64,000 nt of DNA from contig JAAONU010000006.1 of NCBI GenBank assembly GCA_012932295.1, positions 22,633,929-22,697,928 on the forward strand. The letters are read 5' to 3'. The position numbers and the translations under genes were made by a program. This document shows positions 22,841 through 33,961 of this stretch, piece by piece; positions within the stretch are counted from its first letter, which is position 1, and the number at the start of each line of letters is the position of its first letter. Below the pieces are notes generated by a model. That model saw only the letters and a program-made list of their open reading frames with translations. It was not told the DNA's origin and did not search any database. The DNA is from Cyclina sinensis. Its lineage: Eukaryota; Mollusca; Bivalvia; Venerida; Veneridae.

Positions 22841-23420
22841 TGCAAATGCAGTTTTTCGTAAACTTCTTCCACACATTAGTTAAACCCGAGGTTTAACAAT
22901 TTATCTATGCTGGCTATCGATAACTCGCAGTTTCTGCATAATTATGTCGCTATATGCTGCTGAAATGTGTACCTGGAGAGTTTCTCTATAAAATAAAAAA
23001 GCGGTAGGGATTTCTTGGCATGGTAGCGTATTTTCTTGTCGGCATGTCAAATATAGAAAATTTATCATTATTTCTTCATAAAATTGTTTTAGATTTTCTA
23101 AAAATATAAAAAAAATAATATTTATTCAAAACATAGAAGAAAAATACTATGAATTTCACAAATATGTTTCTGGTCTGTTCATATCAAGTTCTTGACGGTA
23201 GCGCATTTTCTTGTCGGTTAGTCAAATATAAAAAACAAATATTTAACATTACTTTTTCATAAAATTGTTTTAACTTAACAAAACTGAATAGAAAATAACA
23301 TAATAATAGATTTAATTCGAAACATAGAAGAAAAATGCTCTAAATATCACAAATATGCTACAGTTCTTGACGGTAGCGCATTTTCTTGTCGCGAAAATAA
23401 CCTATTTCCGCTATTTAGGC
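22840..23420 (-). repeat. Array of CGACAAGAAAATGCG-box units, minus arm
   Basis: 'CTTGACGGTAGCGCATTTTC' followed by TTGTCG occurs near 23197 and 23365, with a related box near 23026 (spacing ~170 bp). Linkers match the 17040-17590 units in reverse complement. It ends in GAAAATAACCTATTTCCG, which resembles the TTTTCG boxes of the 16 kb array. Confidence 0.75.
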
Positions 23421-25118
23421 GTACCCTATCTCACGGATGAAAAAATTCATGATAGGCAGGGTTCAAAGAATTTGCATTTCTCAATATAAAACTTAGAGAA
23501 ACAAGGATATTAAATTTAGGAGCTGATGTTACTAAGGTAAGTTATAACGCCTTAGAAAGGACCCCATTGGCTACTTTTTGGAACGTACCGGTCAGAATCC
23601 TGTCACACTGAATATCCAGTGCCATTAATTCAGTTTCAAGCCAGGTGGGGGCATAATGCATACTCGTTCTTTCAACACAACATCCAACCATTTTTCATTA
23701 TTTTTTATCAGTATGTCTTAATTTGATTTTACCTTATAAAATAGATATCTGAATTTAAGCTTTTTTTCAGTTACAGTCTATTTTTTTACTGGGATTCCAC
23801 CAGTTCTATTTATAAAACTAAAACGATTGGTTTGTGCTATTTTAACTTCTTGCTACCGATAAAAACGAAAATAAAATAAAAATAAAACCTCCAAAGGTTT
23901 GGACGAGCATCCAGTTCGGAAAAGGTTTAATTTATTAAAGTTAGTAATTTGTTATAAAAACATATCGGCTACAGTTTTGATGGTAAGAGACATTGAATTG
24001 CCTTAGTCAAGTCTTATTTAAATAAAAATTACCATGTAAATTTCTTAGATTCAAAAAAGATACAATAGATTTAAGAATTTTTGTTTTGAAACATTGAAAA
24101 AATAACAAGTAATGAATTTGGTAAATATTTTACATCTGTGAGAGTATCCTGTCATAAATAAGAAACTGAAGTTGGTAGTTTTTCTTGTATAGTTAAAAGA
24201 TGAAAAAGACTTGGTAATATCACTTGGCTCACATTAAATAAATCTGTTAGGTCACAGGAGCTTGATATTGTATTTTTTAGTCATTCAAGATTTAAAACTG
24301 TTAATCTTTTTAAATCTAGCTTCTTTTTCTGTGTATAAAAACACACAAGAATAGTGGCTAGAAATCCAGTTTCGAATCTTTAATAACTAAAAATACAATT
24401 TCAAGCTCCTGTGATTAGGTCAAACGTAAATAGAAAATGTCTCATAAATATTTGTAAATTTTAAGGATGGTAATGAGTAATTGGTAAAATGAGTATTGAC
24501 TAGGAATTGAGAATCAGTTAGCAACTTTCATACTTGAGCACTTGGTAATTTTTTTTTTTAATACATCACTTTATTTTTTCATCTTCAAGATACTTCCCCA
24601 CTAAAGAAACTTAACTATTTAATGTTATGCAAGAATCTTCCGGAAGGTGCAGAAATGTTCATGTAAATCCACAGAATAAGCAAGGTTGTTATTTCATCTC
24701 ACAACAATATACAGTGCAAAAATGTCTTGAAAATTGGTGGTTCTAAATGATTTTGATTCAGTATGAAGGCAGCTAACCATTTGATCCAATATTACTGTAT
24801 AGGCCAACCTTCCCACATATATGTCTAGTTAATTATGATATAATAGTTTTACCTACTTGTACCACTAGCTGAGATCAAAAAGTTAATTAATTAAGTAGTT
24901 TTTCTATCCAAAAGACACATTGTACACTTGGATAATCAAAGAAACCTATCATGTAAAAAATCAATTATTTTCATTTGTTAGGTTTTGAGTTAAGGTGCAA
25001 CTCATACATATAAAGAAAGAAAGAATATAAAATACAATGTTTACTTAATCACAAAAAAGAATGTTCTGTTTTAAAGATGAAAACTGAAATTTTTAATTTC
25101 TGAATTTTTATCATACAG
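23420..25118. other. Region upstream of the TRAF gene
   Basis: AT-rich, apparently low in repeats except for one small MITE (24254-24414). No clear core promoter or untranslated first exon could be assigned. ATACAG at 25113-25118 could be a splice acceptor joining an upstream 5'UTR exon. Confidence 0.4.
24254..24414. mobile_element. 161-bp palindromic MITE with 7-bp target duplication
   Basis: TTAGGTC occurs at 24247-24253 and 24415-24421. Between them the left arm ACAGGAGCTTGATATTG and the right arm ending CAATTTCAAGCTCCTGTGA are inverted copies that extend about 40 bp with few mismatches. There is no coding capacity. Confidence 0.75.
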
Positions 25119-25171
25119 AAATTGAAGACACAAGTATATGGACATATGTTTTAAGTAACTTGTACAAAAGT

Positions 25172-25353
25172 ATGGCAGCTTCGGAACTTCCAAGATATGT
25201 ACCACAAACTGGCGGATATCCCAGGGAAATCTTTGGGAAAGAAAGATGTGACGAGAAATACCTGTGTAATTTTTGCAACAATGTTTTAAGGGAACCAGTC
25301 CAATCTTACTGTGGGCATAGATTCTGCAAGTCATGCATGGACACAAATATAAG
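25172..25353 (+). CDS. TRAF exon 1: start codon and first part of RING
   Basis: Encodes MAASELPRYVPQTGG onward through the RING cysteines Cys32, Cys35, Cys47, His49, Cys52 and Cys55. The donor AAG|GTAAGC splits codon 61 after two bases. The exon probably begins further upstream, at 25119 if the acceptor there is used. Confidence 0.9.
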
Positions 25354-28300
25354 GTAAGCTCAGTATTGTCTGAACTACATGTAGATTAGAAATAATTTTA
25401 GAACAGTCAAAATGATTACCGGTTAACAAATTGTGATCAAGAAAAATAACAGTGTACTGTAAAAATATAATTCTGTTAAATAGTCAACTTTTAAATGAAT
25501 CAGAAGAGAAAGTACAATGAAAAAAAGTGATTCATCATCATCAACAACAACAACAACAAAAAGATGAGGTCCATTTCTGTTTGAAAGAGATGTTTCGTCT
25601 GTTAGTGTATATGTTAATCTACTATATATTAATATTTTTATCTGTAATGCTTTGATAATAAGTGCTGCTAAATAAAGTGGTTGGTAATGAAAATAATGTT
25701 CTGAAAACCAAAAAAAAATGTCCCATTAAATCTAGCTGTAAGTACATTCAGTTGTGAAAATTAGGGAACAAATTGATATTAGAGGTTTTTTAATGCTACT
25801 AGGTTGAGCAGCTTAAATCTGTGTTTCTTGTTCTGCACTCTGACAGTTAATTTTCCAGTTTTACATTCATGAATGGGTTTCATTTCCAGTTCTGGAGATC
25901 AGATCAGGTGTACCCAGTGTGAGAAAGAGGAACATGAGTCAGAAGATCTTAGCATTATTAACAAAGATCAGGTAATCCCAATTCATGTAATTCTTTTTGT
26001 ACTAATTCAGTCATTTTAATTCAGAGTTACTGCACTTATAAAGTAGAAAAGTTTGATAACACCTATAAATAAGCCTAAATTAGGTAATTCATTATACAGT
26101 ATTTGGTTTGTTGTCTTACATGTACCTATAAATGAACCAATCAGGTAGGTTTTCTTGTACAAAAGCAAGGTTTGGTAAAAATTACCTTTAATTAAAGGGA
26201 TACACAGGCAAATGATTTCCAAAAAATTAAAACTGATATTATTTGCTCAAATCACGTTCAATATGAAGAACTTTAAATTCCCAGTATGTTTGTCTATATA
26301 AATAATGTGAAATGCAGGCTTGAACGTAAATATTTAAACGTTCTTTAACTGAAAGTAAAACCCGAACGGTTATTTTAAATAGGTCACATGACAAAAACAG
26401 CCAATCGTCGTTTCTCTTGGGTTGCTTTTTGCTGTAGAATAGTGACAGGTACTTAAATCATCCAATCATTGACTGCAAAATTTAGCGTGAAATCTATTTT
26501 TTTTTATCTTAGCCCACGTGGGTCAGGTTAGGAAACCACCCGGTTTTTCATTTAAACAGAGGAAATGTTTGTTACTGGGACTGATCATTGTATTTATTTT
26601 GATCACATTCATAGTATATTGATTGAAGAAACATGAAAGAAAACATAACACTTTTGCCTGTATATCCCTTTAAGCCCAAGTCAGATAACTAATTGCACAA
26701 CAGTAAGATTTGGTTACTTTTTAATATAATTAAACCAGAGTAAGGTAAGTACTTGTACCTATGAATAAACCAGTGTTAGGTAACTCTTCTTGTACAGAAG
26801 TAAGGTTTCGTAACTCTTATTTATAAACAAACCAATGTCAGACAACTAAGACACAGAGATACTAATCAGTTTCTTCATCCATTTCTTTATACATAAACAT
26901 CCTGCTGAATTTGGGACAAAGACTAGCTTTCATTTGTAGATCTCAATAGAGATTTAAGTAACTGATATTAATAAGTTTTGAATTGAACAGATATTTCCAG
27001 ATAATGCTATCAGACGAGAAATGGGAAAACTGAATGTGGTTTGTGCAAATACTGATTGCGGTTGGAAAGGGCGCTTCAGGCAATATGAGGTTATTAAATA
27101 TATTGTTCTTCTTACTCCAGATCTTATGAGGTAGTAACAGTTTAATCCATGTATAACATACACAGAAATGTAGAACCAGACTGTATCAAATAGTTAAAAC
27201 ACTTTTTGTGTGTTGTTGATAAAGACAAACTGCAACCAGATATAGCAATAAATAATATACAAAGAGTAAATGTCGTAATAAATATCAAATAAAGATTAAA
27301 ATGACAGCTTTAGCTACATGTACATTGGAATAAGTGAAAAAGCAGTGTAAAGAGTACATTCTGAAGCTAAATTACAGAGGAACAATAAGTCTCGTTATTG
27401 AAAAAATACTTGAAGACATGGGTATGTTAACACCTGATTTTACAGAGTACAGTGGGCAGGCTTCAGTGTTGTATTCCAAATTTTTTAAGCATATGACTGT
27501 GAAAATAGTGTTTTTACTTGCTTAATTTCATATTTGAAATCTCAGTTTCTAATGATTCGAATAAAAGAAAAATATTTCCTCCTTTGATTTCAGGAACATT
27601 ACCCTAGTTGTGAGTTTTTCAGAGTCAAATGTCCAAATTGCCAGATGAGTGTGCTTTCAAAGTTTGCGCAGGTCTGTAGTTTATTAAATTTCAGAAAGTT
27701 TATGAAGATATCCACATTTTTAACAAGATATAATTGTTTTATTTATTTACATTAGAACTTTTACCTAAATCATATTTTACATACTGTGGACAACTTTTGA
27801 ACTTAACTTCACTGCAACTTTTTAACAAAAATATAGATACTGTATGGTAAGAATGCATATGAAAAAAGGGCTTGACCCGGAAACAACCCCCTTTTCGATA
27901 CACATGTATTTAATGGTACAAACAGATAAGTAGTATCAGCAAAAAATAATTCACAGAATAGCAAACTAAAACACGAAGGGGTAAACTAGAGTGCAGCAGG
28001 AGATTAAACAAAAGGCAGGTCCATGTACGTTTAGTAGTTTATAAATAGACAAGGAAAAACCCAAGTGTACTAAAAATAGAATCTAGTCATTTTATGATGT
28101 AAATGCTAGGTTTATTTTACTGGTTTACCTAAAATTACATTTGATGAATTGGCAAAGAAGATTAGATGATGAAAATAGTATAATTGTTATATATATAGCA
28201 ATATATTATATATTTTGTACTAGTTTTTGCATTAATATGCTTTTCAACAGACTTGACTTTCTGCAGTTAGTTTTGCATTTTGCAACAGTGCTTAAGGTTA

Positions 28301-31178
28301 TACACCACCAAATCAGTGTTGTCAGGAACCAGTCAATTTTGTGCACGATTTGTACAGAGCTATAAGATGACAAAGCTGTTTGATTGGTCAAAAATGGAAA
28401 GGTTGTTCTGAAAATCATTTTACTTGAAAACAACACATATATTGAAAAAAAAAAGGAAATTATGCATAAGTGTGGCTGACAATTCTTAGCTACTTTTTGT
28501 TGTTTTAAAATAAACAGGAAATTTCGACAGGTTTTAAAAAAGTACTAAAGTGACTTTGGGTGATCTCCTCCAGATGATATACCTGAAAAGTTTAGTGGTC
28601 ATGCTGTGAAAAAAACTGAATGAAATTGTTTCTCATGATTGATTCTTCCCAGAAATCGGCATAGGTAGCCACATCAGAAGTAATAATGGGATATTGAGAC
28701 TTGATGTTACATTGAAATATTGTAGGATTTGATTCAGTAGTGTGCAACCTAAACAGATAACCCAAGAATTTACTTCTCATATAAAATGAGGTATTCAGCA
28801 ACTGTTTAGAGTTTTGATGGGGAGCAAGTAAAATATTCTTCATTGTCAAAAATAACATTATTTCTTACAAAAATAAATTTGAAAAAGCTTAGGTGAATAC
28901 AGATGTTTGGTAGTAGCTTCAACATTACAAATACTTAGTTGAATTATACAGATATACATATTTTTTTACTACATCATCTACCAGAATTTCTTTTCTGGAA
29001 GTGGAAATGCTTAAAACTTGAAAAAGCAGTTTTAAGGACATATTTTTTTTTAACTACTCTGTCTCCAGAGTTTTACAATTTTGATACTGAACCAAAATTT
29101 TCAAGATTGCTAGTAAAAAGGACAACAACCCTTCATAAAGTATGATAAAAATGGCTGATTATCTGTTGTTAATGAAATTTTCATTTTAGATGAATTTCTA
29201 AATTTAAAATCAGTTTTCCCAGTTTGATCTGTACCAGTATGTTTCCCAAAGAGATGAACACACAGTATTTAGTATGGAAGTATTCCCTATAGTAGTGCTG
29301 TATACCAGGCATGTAAATGAACTATGTCTCTGGAAACGCCATGTAAATGAATTCAGAGATTCTATTTAAATATACTGTAAAAAGTCTTATCATTGGTCAA
29401 ACCAGCTGCTGAATATTTCCAGTCAAGCTACATTAATTTTAAAAGAAATGCATGTATTAATAGCTCTTAATTTTAAAGTGTAATACATTAACATGCTTAG
29501 TGAGAAAAGAGTAAAATGCACTTATTTTGAAAGTGTAATATATCACATGTTTATTTCAGAGATTAAAGTGAGAAAAGTGAAAAAAAGTTGCCTGATTTTT
29601 TTCAATTTGGAATATTACCTGTATATTAAATATTATATTAATCATATACAGGAACATCTGGAGAAGGAATGTGAAAATGCCAAAGTCATTTGTCAGCTGT
29701 GTGGAAGAGATTTCTATAGAAAAGATGTAAGTGACTTGTACAAGTGCATACTCAAATAAGTAATAAATAAAAATGGAATGAAATGTTTTCATCTGTACTA
29801 TTATTATGGGACAAAAATTGGCACATTTTTTTGTTCTGAAACCTGCAATATGTGCTTAACTGTGATTAAGTTTCAGTTCAGTGGTATCAAAAGAGAAACA
29901 GTTGTTGTTGATAGCAAGGAGCTGGTTTTCAGCTGCATGTTGGTAAAATCAATATCATATTAAAATGGTTTTTGAATATCATTCTTTGAATTGCTGCAAG
30001 ACATTGTGGTAATTAGGAAAAAGGAATCAAATCTCTAATTACATCCTCCTTCATTATAGAAATAAGTGATTACCTGAGCACATGAACAAATAAATGATAA
30101 AAACTGAGTGCTCTCAGTCATACAAAAATTTAATTTTCAGTTGAAAAACCATCAGATGATTAAGTGTCAAGCAGAGCAGATACAATGTCCAGTTGGATGT
30201 GGAATGGTATGCTGAATTATTTATCTTGTATCTTTAAGAACTTGAAGTGACACATCATGTAATGTCTTACAAACAAGAAAGTCCGTAACAGAAAGATGCA
30301 TCTAAGAATACACAACTCAGAGCTGGGTTCGAACTCCAGTCTTAGGGCATCGAAGGCCAACACTCTAAACACTGAGCCTAAGAATCGATTTTATGACGCA
30401 GTTGTCACATGTTGTATTTATACAATGAGGGACATTCCTGATAACAAATTATCACTGTTGTCACAGGTTGTATGGGGGACATCAGTGGATTATCTACCCT
30501 GAGTACTCTCTAATATTAACTTGGTCCTTCCATTTGGATTCCTCTGCTTTCATCGCTGTTTTCCTTTATGGTATGGTGATAATTACACCTTATTATTTGC
30601 CACAATACTAGTCAGATTAAACATTTAGTTTAAAAATATGTTTTGTTAGCACATAAAGTTTGTTTTTTTATATTCCTAAGTTTTATTTAATATGTAAGTG
30701 ACAATTTTCACAACTGAAAGTCAAGACTATCACAAAGAGAAACAAGGATAAAGTCAGAGGATTCCAACTGAAAGGACCAAAGTGCACTTTGGATTACCTG
30801 TGATGTTATCTGAGTAAGGGAGATAATTTGTTATCAGCAATGTCTCTCATTTATACAATGAGGGACATTCCTGATAACAAATTATCTCCCTTACTCAGAT
30901 AATATCAAAGGTAGACCAAATAGCGCATTGGTCCTTTCAGTTAGAATTCTCTGACTTTATCCTTGTTTCTTACTGTGATGGTCTTGTTTTTTAGTTGTGA
31001 AAATTGTCACTTATATATTAAATAAAAAGATAGGATTATCAAAGAATAAAGGTAATGGTGTTAACAAAACATTGCTAAATTTATTGTGTAATCCATACAT
31101 GCCATTTAGGGTTGGATCATTAACGGGAGATTTGTGGAAAATCGCCGGGTTTTTGGACATCACAACGGGTAAAAACGG

Positions 31179-31213
<35 letters not shown>

Positions 31214-33961
31214 GTTCGCTCGTATGAGGACGAGATCAAAACGAAACCGGAAGCGTGAGTAAGGGGGAGCACTGCGCTTTTTTTACCGCACAGTACCGTT
31301 GATCTTTTTTCTCCTAGGTCTCCAGGACTGGTGATGGTGATGCAGGACGAGTAGAAATTTTGATCACTCGTCGTCGTCACTGAATGAAAAATTTGTTCCC
31401 TGGATTGATACGTATAAAAGACTTGCGAATACAAAATAATTGCCTACCGCCTTCTGTTTTATTTACACATTGATGCAGTGTGTAACTGCACAAAAATAAA
31501 AAAAAAAACACTTTTAAATGGTGTATTTCGAAAATAACTCGCTTTGTTACTCAATTTCCAAACATCAAACAGTATGGAGCATAAAAAACGCACCGCTAAT
31601 TCAGCTCAAAAGTAACTGTGTAAAGGTCGTTAATCTTTCAACAGACTTCAAAGGAGCCGACTTCTACGAACACGTGGGCTGACGTAGTGCTAGCTGCAAA
31701 CATTAGGCTAAAGGATTTCATTTATTAATTCCAAGGCACAGACAGAAGCTATCAATTATCGAACTTGTTTTTCACGGTCATTTGGTCTTTGACAAGTTTA
31801 TTAGGGTGTCATTGCAACGGATTAACGAGGTGTGATATACACAGACGGTCCGGGACCTATGTTGTGGATTCGTTTTTGGCAGATTTTTAAACTGTCTGGA
31901 TTCAACGAATTTTATGGATTTTTTGCTTTCAAGGCAACATGTTGATTTATCGGGAGATTTGGGTGCTTCGCCGGGGCGCCGGGGCAAGGGTCTAAATATC
32001 GGGAGAACCCGGCGAGTAACGGGAGAACGGCATGTATGGTGTAATCTGACAACCACTGTTGCAAATAATTAGGTTTAATTATCACCACATCAAAAGAGAA
32101 AATAGCGATAAAAGCAGAGGATTCCAAATGGAAGGACCAAAGTAATATCAGAGAGTATTCAGGGTAGATAATCAATTAATGTCCCCCATTATTGGATTGT
32201 ATGCACTAGACTGTAACACATCCCCTCTTGAGAAAGCCATTGTTAATGATGACGAATGGTGTTGTTTAATTTTAGATCAGAAGATAAGACAGAAATCTTG
32301 AAAGATGTTTTTTTATCTAATTTTGACTGTTTGCTGATAAACATTCCTTACAACACAGGTGGTTTTCTTCTTTGAATAAAACTTTACCATTTGTGGTTCA
32401 GTTTTGATAAGTAAGTTATCATTTTGTAAGCCAATGCTCTATTGCGTGATGCAATTTGTTTTCATCAGAATTAAGTAGTTTTTAAGATATTTGAGATACA
32501 ACACAAACAAGAGTTTGCAAGATCTTATCCAGCTGCCGTGAGGTTTTTGGAGATTTACACAAGTAGCCAATCTGTGATATTTTACGATTTGAACAATGTG
32601 GTTCTGATTTTACTTTGCTGTCAGTCATGATTAGTTGTGCATTAAAACTAGATTTTTCATTTTGACTTTTCTGCCAGCAGTTATGACCAATTGTCTGTCA
32701 TTCTTATATGAATATATTTTTGGGAAATGATAAGAACACCAATCTTCATATGGGTTGAATCCTGTTGGTTTTTGTTATAGCATATCTGTTTCAAGATTGA
32801 CTTATGTAGTGTGAATGCTTGACTACTTACTTCTGTTTATAAGATATGACAAAAGTTTTTGGACTCTACAAATGGGATATGTAATTATGCGCGCATTTCT
32901 GTACTTACCATTTTTTCAAAATTGTATTTCAGATTGCACGCAAAGATTTCCAAGAGCACTTTCGTGAAATGAAACATGACATTTGGCTGATGCAAGAACT
33001 TGAGAAAATAAGAAATGTTATGGGTGAAATTCAGCAGCCACTTGGACAACTTACAGATGAAGTAATACCAGGTGTAGCAACAATGAATGATAAAATCACA
33101 GCAATAGAACAGCAGATACAAGAGCTGTTAAGTCGTCAGGATGGAGCTGGAACAGGTGCAGGTCTCGGGAACATTGATTCAAAAATCAGACAAGTTGTCG
33201 AAATGCAACTACAATCTGTGAATGAAAGGCTTGATGTTAAAACAGGAACATTTGAAGGCATAGCAAGTGCATTACACCGAGAACTGGAGAAAACAATTAC
33301 AGCTGTTGAAAAACTTGAAAGACACAGACTGAATATGCTGTCAGACATACAGCAGAATCAGAACAAGATAAAGGCTCTTGAGAGAAGTATTGCTTTGAAA
33401 GACATGATGATGGCTGAAATGGAACTAAAAACACAGTCCATGGAATCTGCAAGCTTTGATGGAACATTCATGTGGAGGGTTCCTGAATTTAACAAGAAGC
33501 ATCAAGAGGCCCTCCATGGGCGGACCATCAGTATCTACTCCCCTCCTTTCTACACAAGTCGAAGAGGCTACAAGATGTGTGCCCGACTTTACCCAAATGG
33601 AGATGGAATGGGAAAGGGATCACACTTGTCCCTATTTTTTGTTGTGATGAGGGGGAACCATGATGCTCTCCTTAAATGGCCTTTTGGTCAGAGAGTTACT
33701 TTCTGCCTGATAAATCAGAATGGTGGAGATCATGTGATTGATTCATTCAGACCAGACCCACAAAGCTCCTCCTTCAAACGCCCAACTTCTGACATGAATA
33801 TAGCTTCAGGATGCCCACTTTTCATCCGGTTAGAGATGCTGCAGAACCCAAATAATGGGTTTGTTAAGGATGATACCATGTTCTTGAAGATAGCAGTAGA
33901 CACAACAGATCTTGCTGATCCAATATCAAGTTTTGACGAAAGAATAAAACCTCAGTCTTAG
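25172..33961 (+). CDS. TRAF-family adaptor/E3 ligase, 7 coding exons (25172-25353, 25890-25971, 26991-27089, 27594-27671, 29652-29726, 30141-30206, 32933-33961)
   Basis: A TNF receptor-associated factor. Such proteins link TNF/Toll-type receptors to NF-kB and MAP-kinase signalling in the cytoplasm, and the RING usually gives ubiquitin ligase activity. The seven exons join without a frame break to 536 aa, a normal TRAF length. Visible domains: C3HC4 RING (Cys32 to Cys71), four TRAF-type zinc fingers (106-209), a coiled coil rich in Leu/Gln/Glu (about 210-365), and a MATH/TRAF-C domain (about 371-521). The start ATG at 25172 has A at -3 and G at +4; the frame stays open upstream to a possible acceptor at 25118, so a slightly longer N-terminus is not excluded. 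Architecture fits the TRAF2/3/5 type, but the orthologue cannot be fixed by eye. No defects are seen. Confidence 0.95.
25890..25971 (+). CDS. TRAF exon 2: end of RING
   Basis: The acceptor TTTCCAG precedes T, which completes AGT (Ser61). The exon supplies Cys68 and Cys71, finishing the C-x2-C-x11-C-x-H-x2-C-x2-C-x12-C-x2-C pattern, then an acidic linker. The donor CAG|GTAATC leaves phase 0. Confidence 0.92.
26991..27089 (+). CDS. TRAF exon 3: first half of zinc finger 1
   Basis: Thirty-three codons from the acceptor GAACAG to GAG|GTTATT (a weak but acceptable donor). It carries FPDNAIRREMGKLNVVC and Cys106/Cys111 of the first TRAF-type finger; the family usually has a similar 'D.A..REI..L.V.C' lead-in. 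Phase 0 at both ends. Confidence 0.9.
27594..27671 (+). CDS. TRAF exon 4: zinc finger 1 to 2
   Basis: Twenty-six codons starting Glu-His-Tyr-Pro-Ser-Cys (His123, Cys127 close finger 1) and then Cys134/Cys137 of finger 2. Acceptor ATTTCAG, donor CAG|GTCTGT. Phase 0 at both ends. Confidence 0.9.
27672..29651 (+). other. TRAF intron 4
   Basis: A nearly 2 kb AT-rich intron. No repeat with clear ends and no nested gene was found; its open frames lack domains. The smaller introns 25354-25889, 25972-26990, 27090-27593 and 29727-30140 are likewise unremarkable. Confidence 0.7.
29652..29726 (+). CDS. TRAF exon 5: zinc finger 2 to 3
   Basis: Twenty-five codons starting Glu-His-Leu-Glu-Lys-Glu-Cys (His149, Cys154), then Cys161/Cys164. 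Acceptor ATATACAG, donor GAT|GTAAGT. Phase 0 at both ends. Confidence 0.92.
30141..30206 (+). CDS. TRAF exon 6: zinc finger 3 to 4
   Basis: Twenty-two codons starting Leu-Lys-Asn-His (His176, Cys181) and then Cys188/Cys192 of finger 4. Acceptor TTTTCAG, donor ATG|GTATGC. Phase 0 at both ends. Confidence 0.92.
30312..30382 (-). repeat. tRNA-like SINE head in TRAF intron 6
   Basis: The minus strand reads GGCTCAGTGTTTAGAGTG (A-box-like), a loop around CCTTCGA, and GAGTTCGAACCC (a good B box). The stems do not form a complete cloverleaf, so it is a tRNA-derived repeat remnant. Confidence 0.55.
30680..31028. mobile_element. ~340 bp palindromic MITE
   Basis: Two arms of about 155 bp face each other around 30848. 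Landmarks are AAGTGACAATTTTCACAACT / AGTTGTGAAAATTGTCACTT and CTGAGTAAGGGAGATAATTT / AAATTATCTCCCTTACTCAG. It is similar in layout to the outer arms and probably the same family. It could form a long hairpin in RNA of the intron. Confidence 0.85.
31088..32045. mobile_element. Repeat with CCATACATGCC inverted ends
   Basis: The left end TGTAATCCATACATGCC and the complement of the right end, TTACACCATACATGCCG, match. Each is followed by an AACGGGAGA-like phrase. The interior holds a 30-nt A run (31182-31211) and no usable coding frame. Confidence 0.55.
32933..33961 (+). CDS. TRAF exon 7: last zinc-finger half, coiled coil, MATH domain, stop
   Basis: Follows the acceptor TGTATTTCAG and encodes residues 195-536. 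It starts IARKDFQEHF (His203/His209 close finger 4), runs through a coiled coil (IQQPLGQLTDEV ... KIKALERSIALKDMMM), then a MATH domain starting FMWRVPEF and including SPPFYTSRRGYKMCARLYPN, a TRAF-C signature, and FLKIAVD at the domain end. TAG ends it at 33961. The whole TRAF-C domain is in one exon. Confidence 0.96.
   Translation: MARKDFQEHFREMKHDIWLMQELEKIRNVMGEIQQPLGQLTDEVIPGVATMNDKITAIEQQIQELLSRQDGAGTGAGLGNIDSKIRQVVEMQLQSVNERLDVKTGTFEGIASALHRELEKTITAVEKLERHRLNMLSDIQQNQNKIKALERSIALKDMMMAEMELKTQSMESASFDGTFMWRVPEFNKKHQEALHGRTISIYSPPFYTSRRGYKMCARLYPNGDGMGKGSHLSLFFVVMRGNHDALLKWPFGQRVTFCLINQNGGDHVIDSFRPDPQSSSFKRPTSDMNIASGCPLFIRLEMLQNPNNGFVKDDTMFLKIAVDTTDLADPISSFDERIKPQS

Larger units (their letters stand above)
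30465..32200. mobile_element. Outer foldback element in TRAF intron 6 with nested insertions
   Basis: The arm at about 30470-30610 (GGGGGACATCAG, TTATCTACCCTGAG, TGGTCCTTCCATTTGGATTC, GGTGATAATTA) is the reverse complement of about 32054-32196 with modest divergence. Between the arms lie a separate 340-bp palindrome (30680-31028) and another repeat (31088-32045). Confidence 0.75.

Noticed and set aside
25160..25171. TTG at 25160 as TRAF start
   Set aside because: Eukaryotic initiation at TTG is unlikely, and the ATG at 25172 has a good context (A at -3, G at +4).
31182..31211. A30 run taken as the poly(A) tail of a retrocopy
   Set aside because: No coding remnant precedes it, and it sits inside a repeat with its own CCATACATGCC inverted ends, so it is read as an internal homopolymer.
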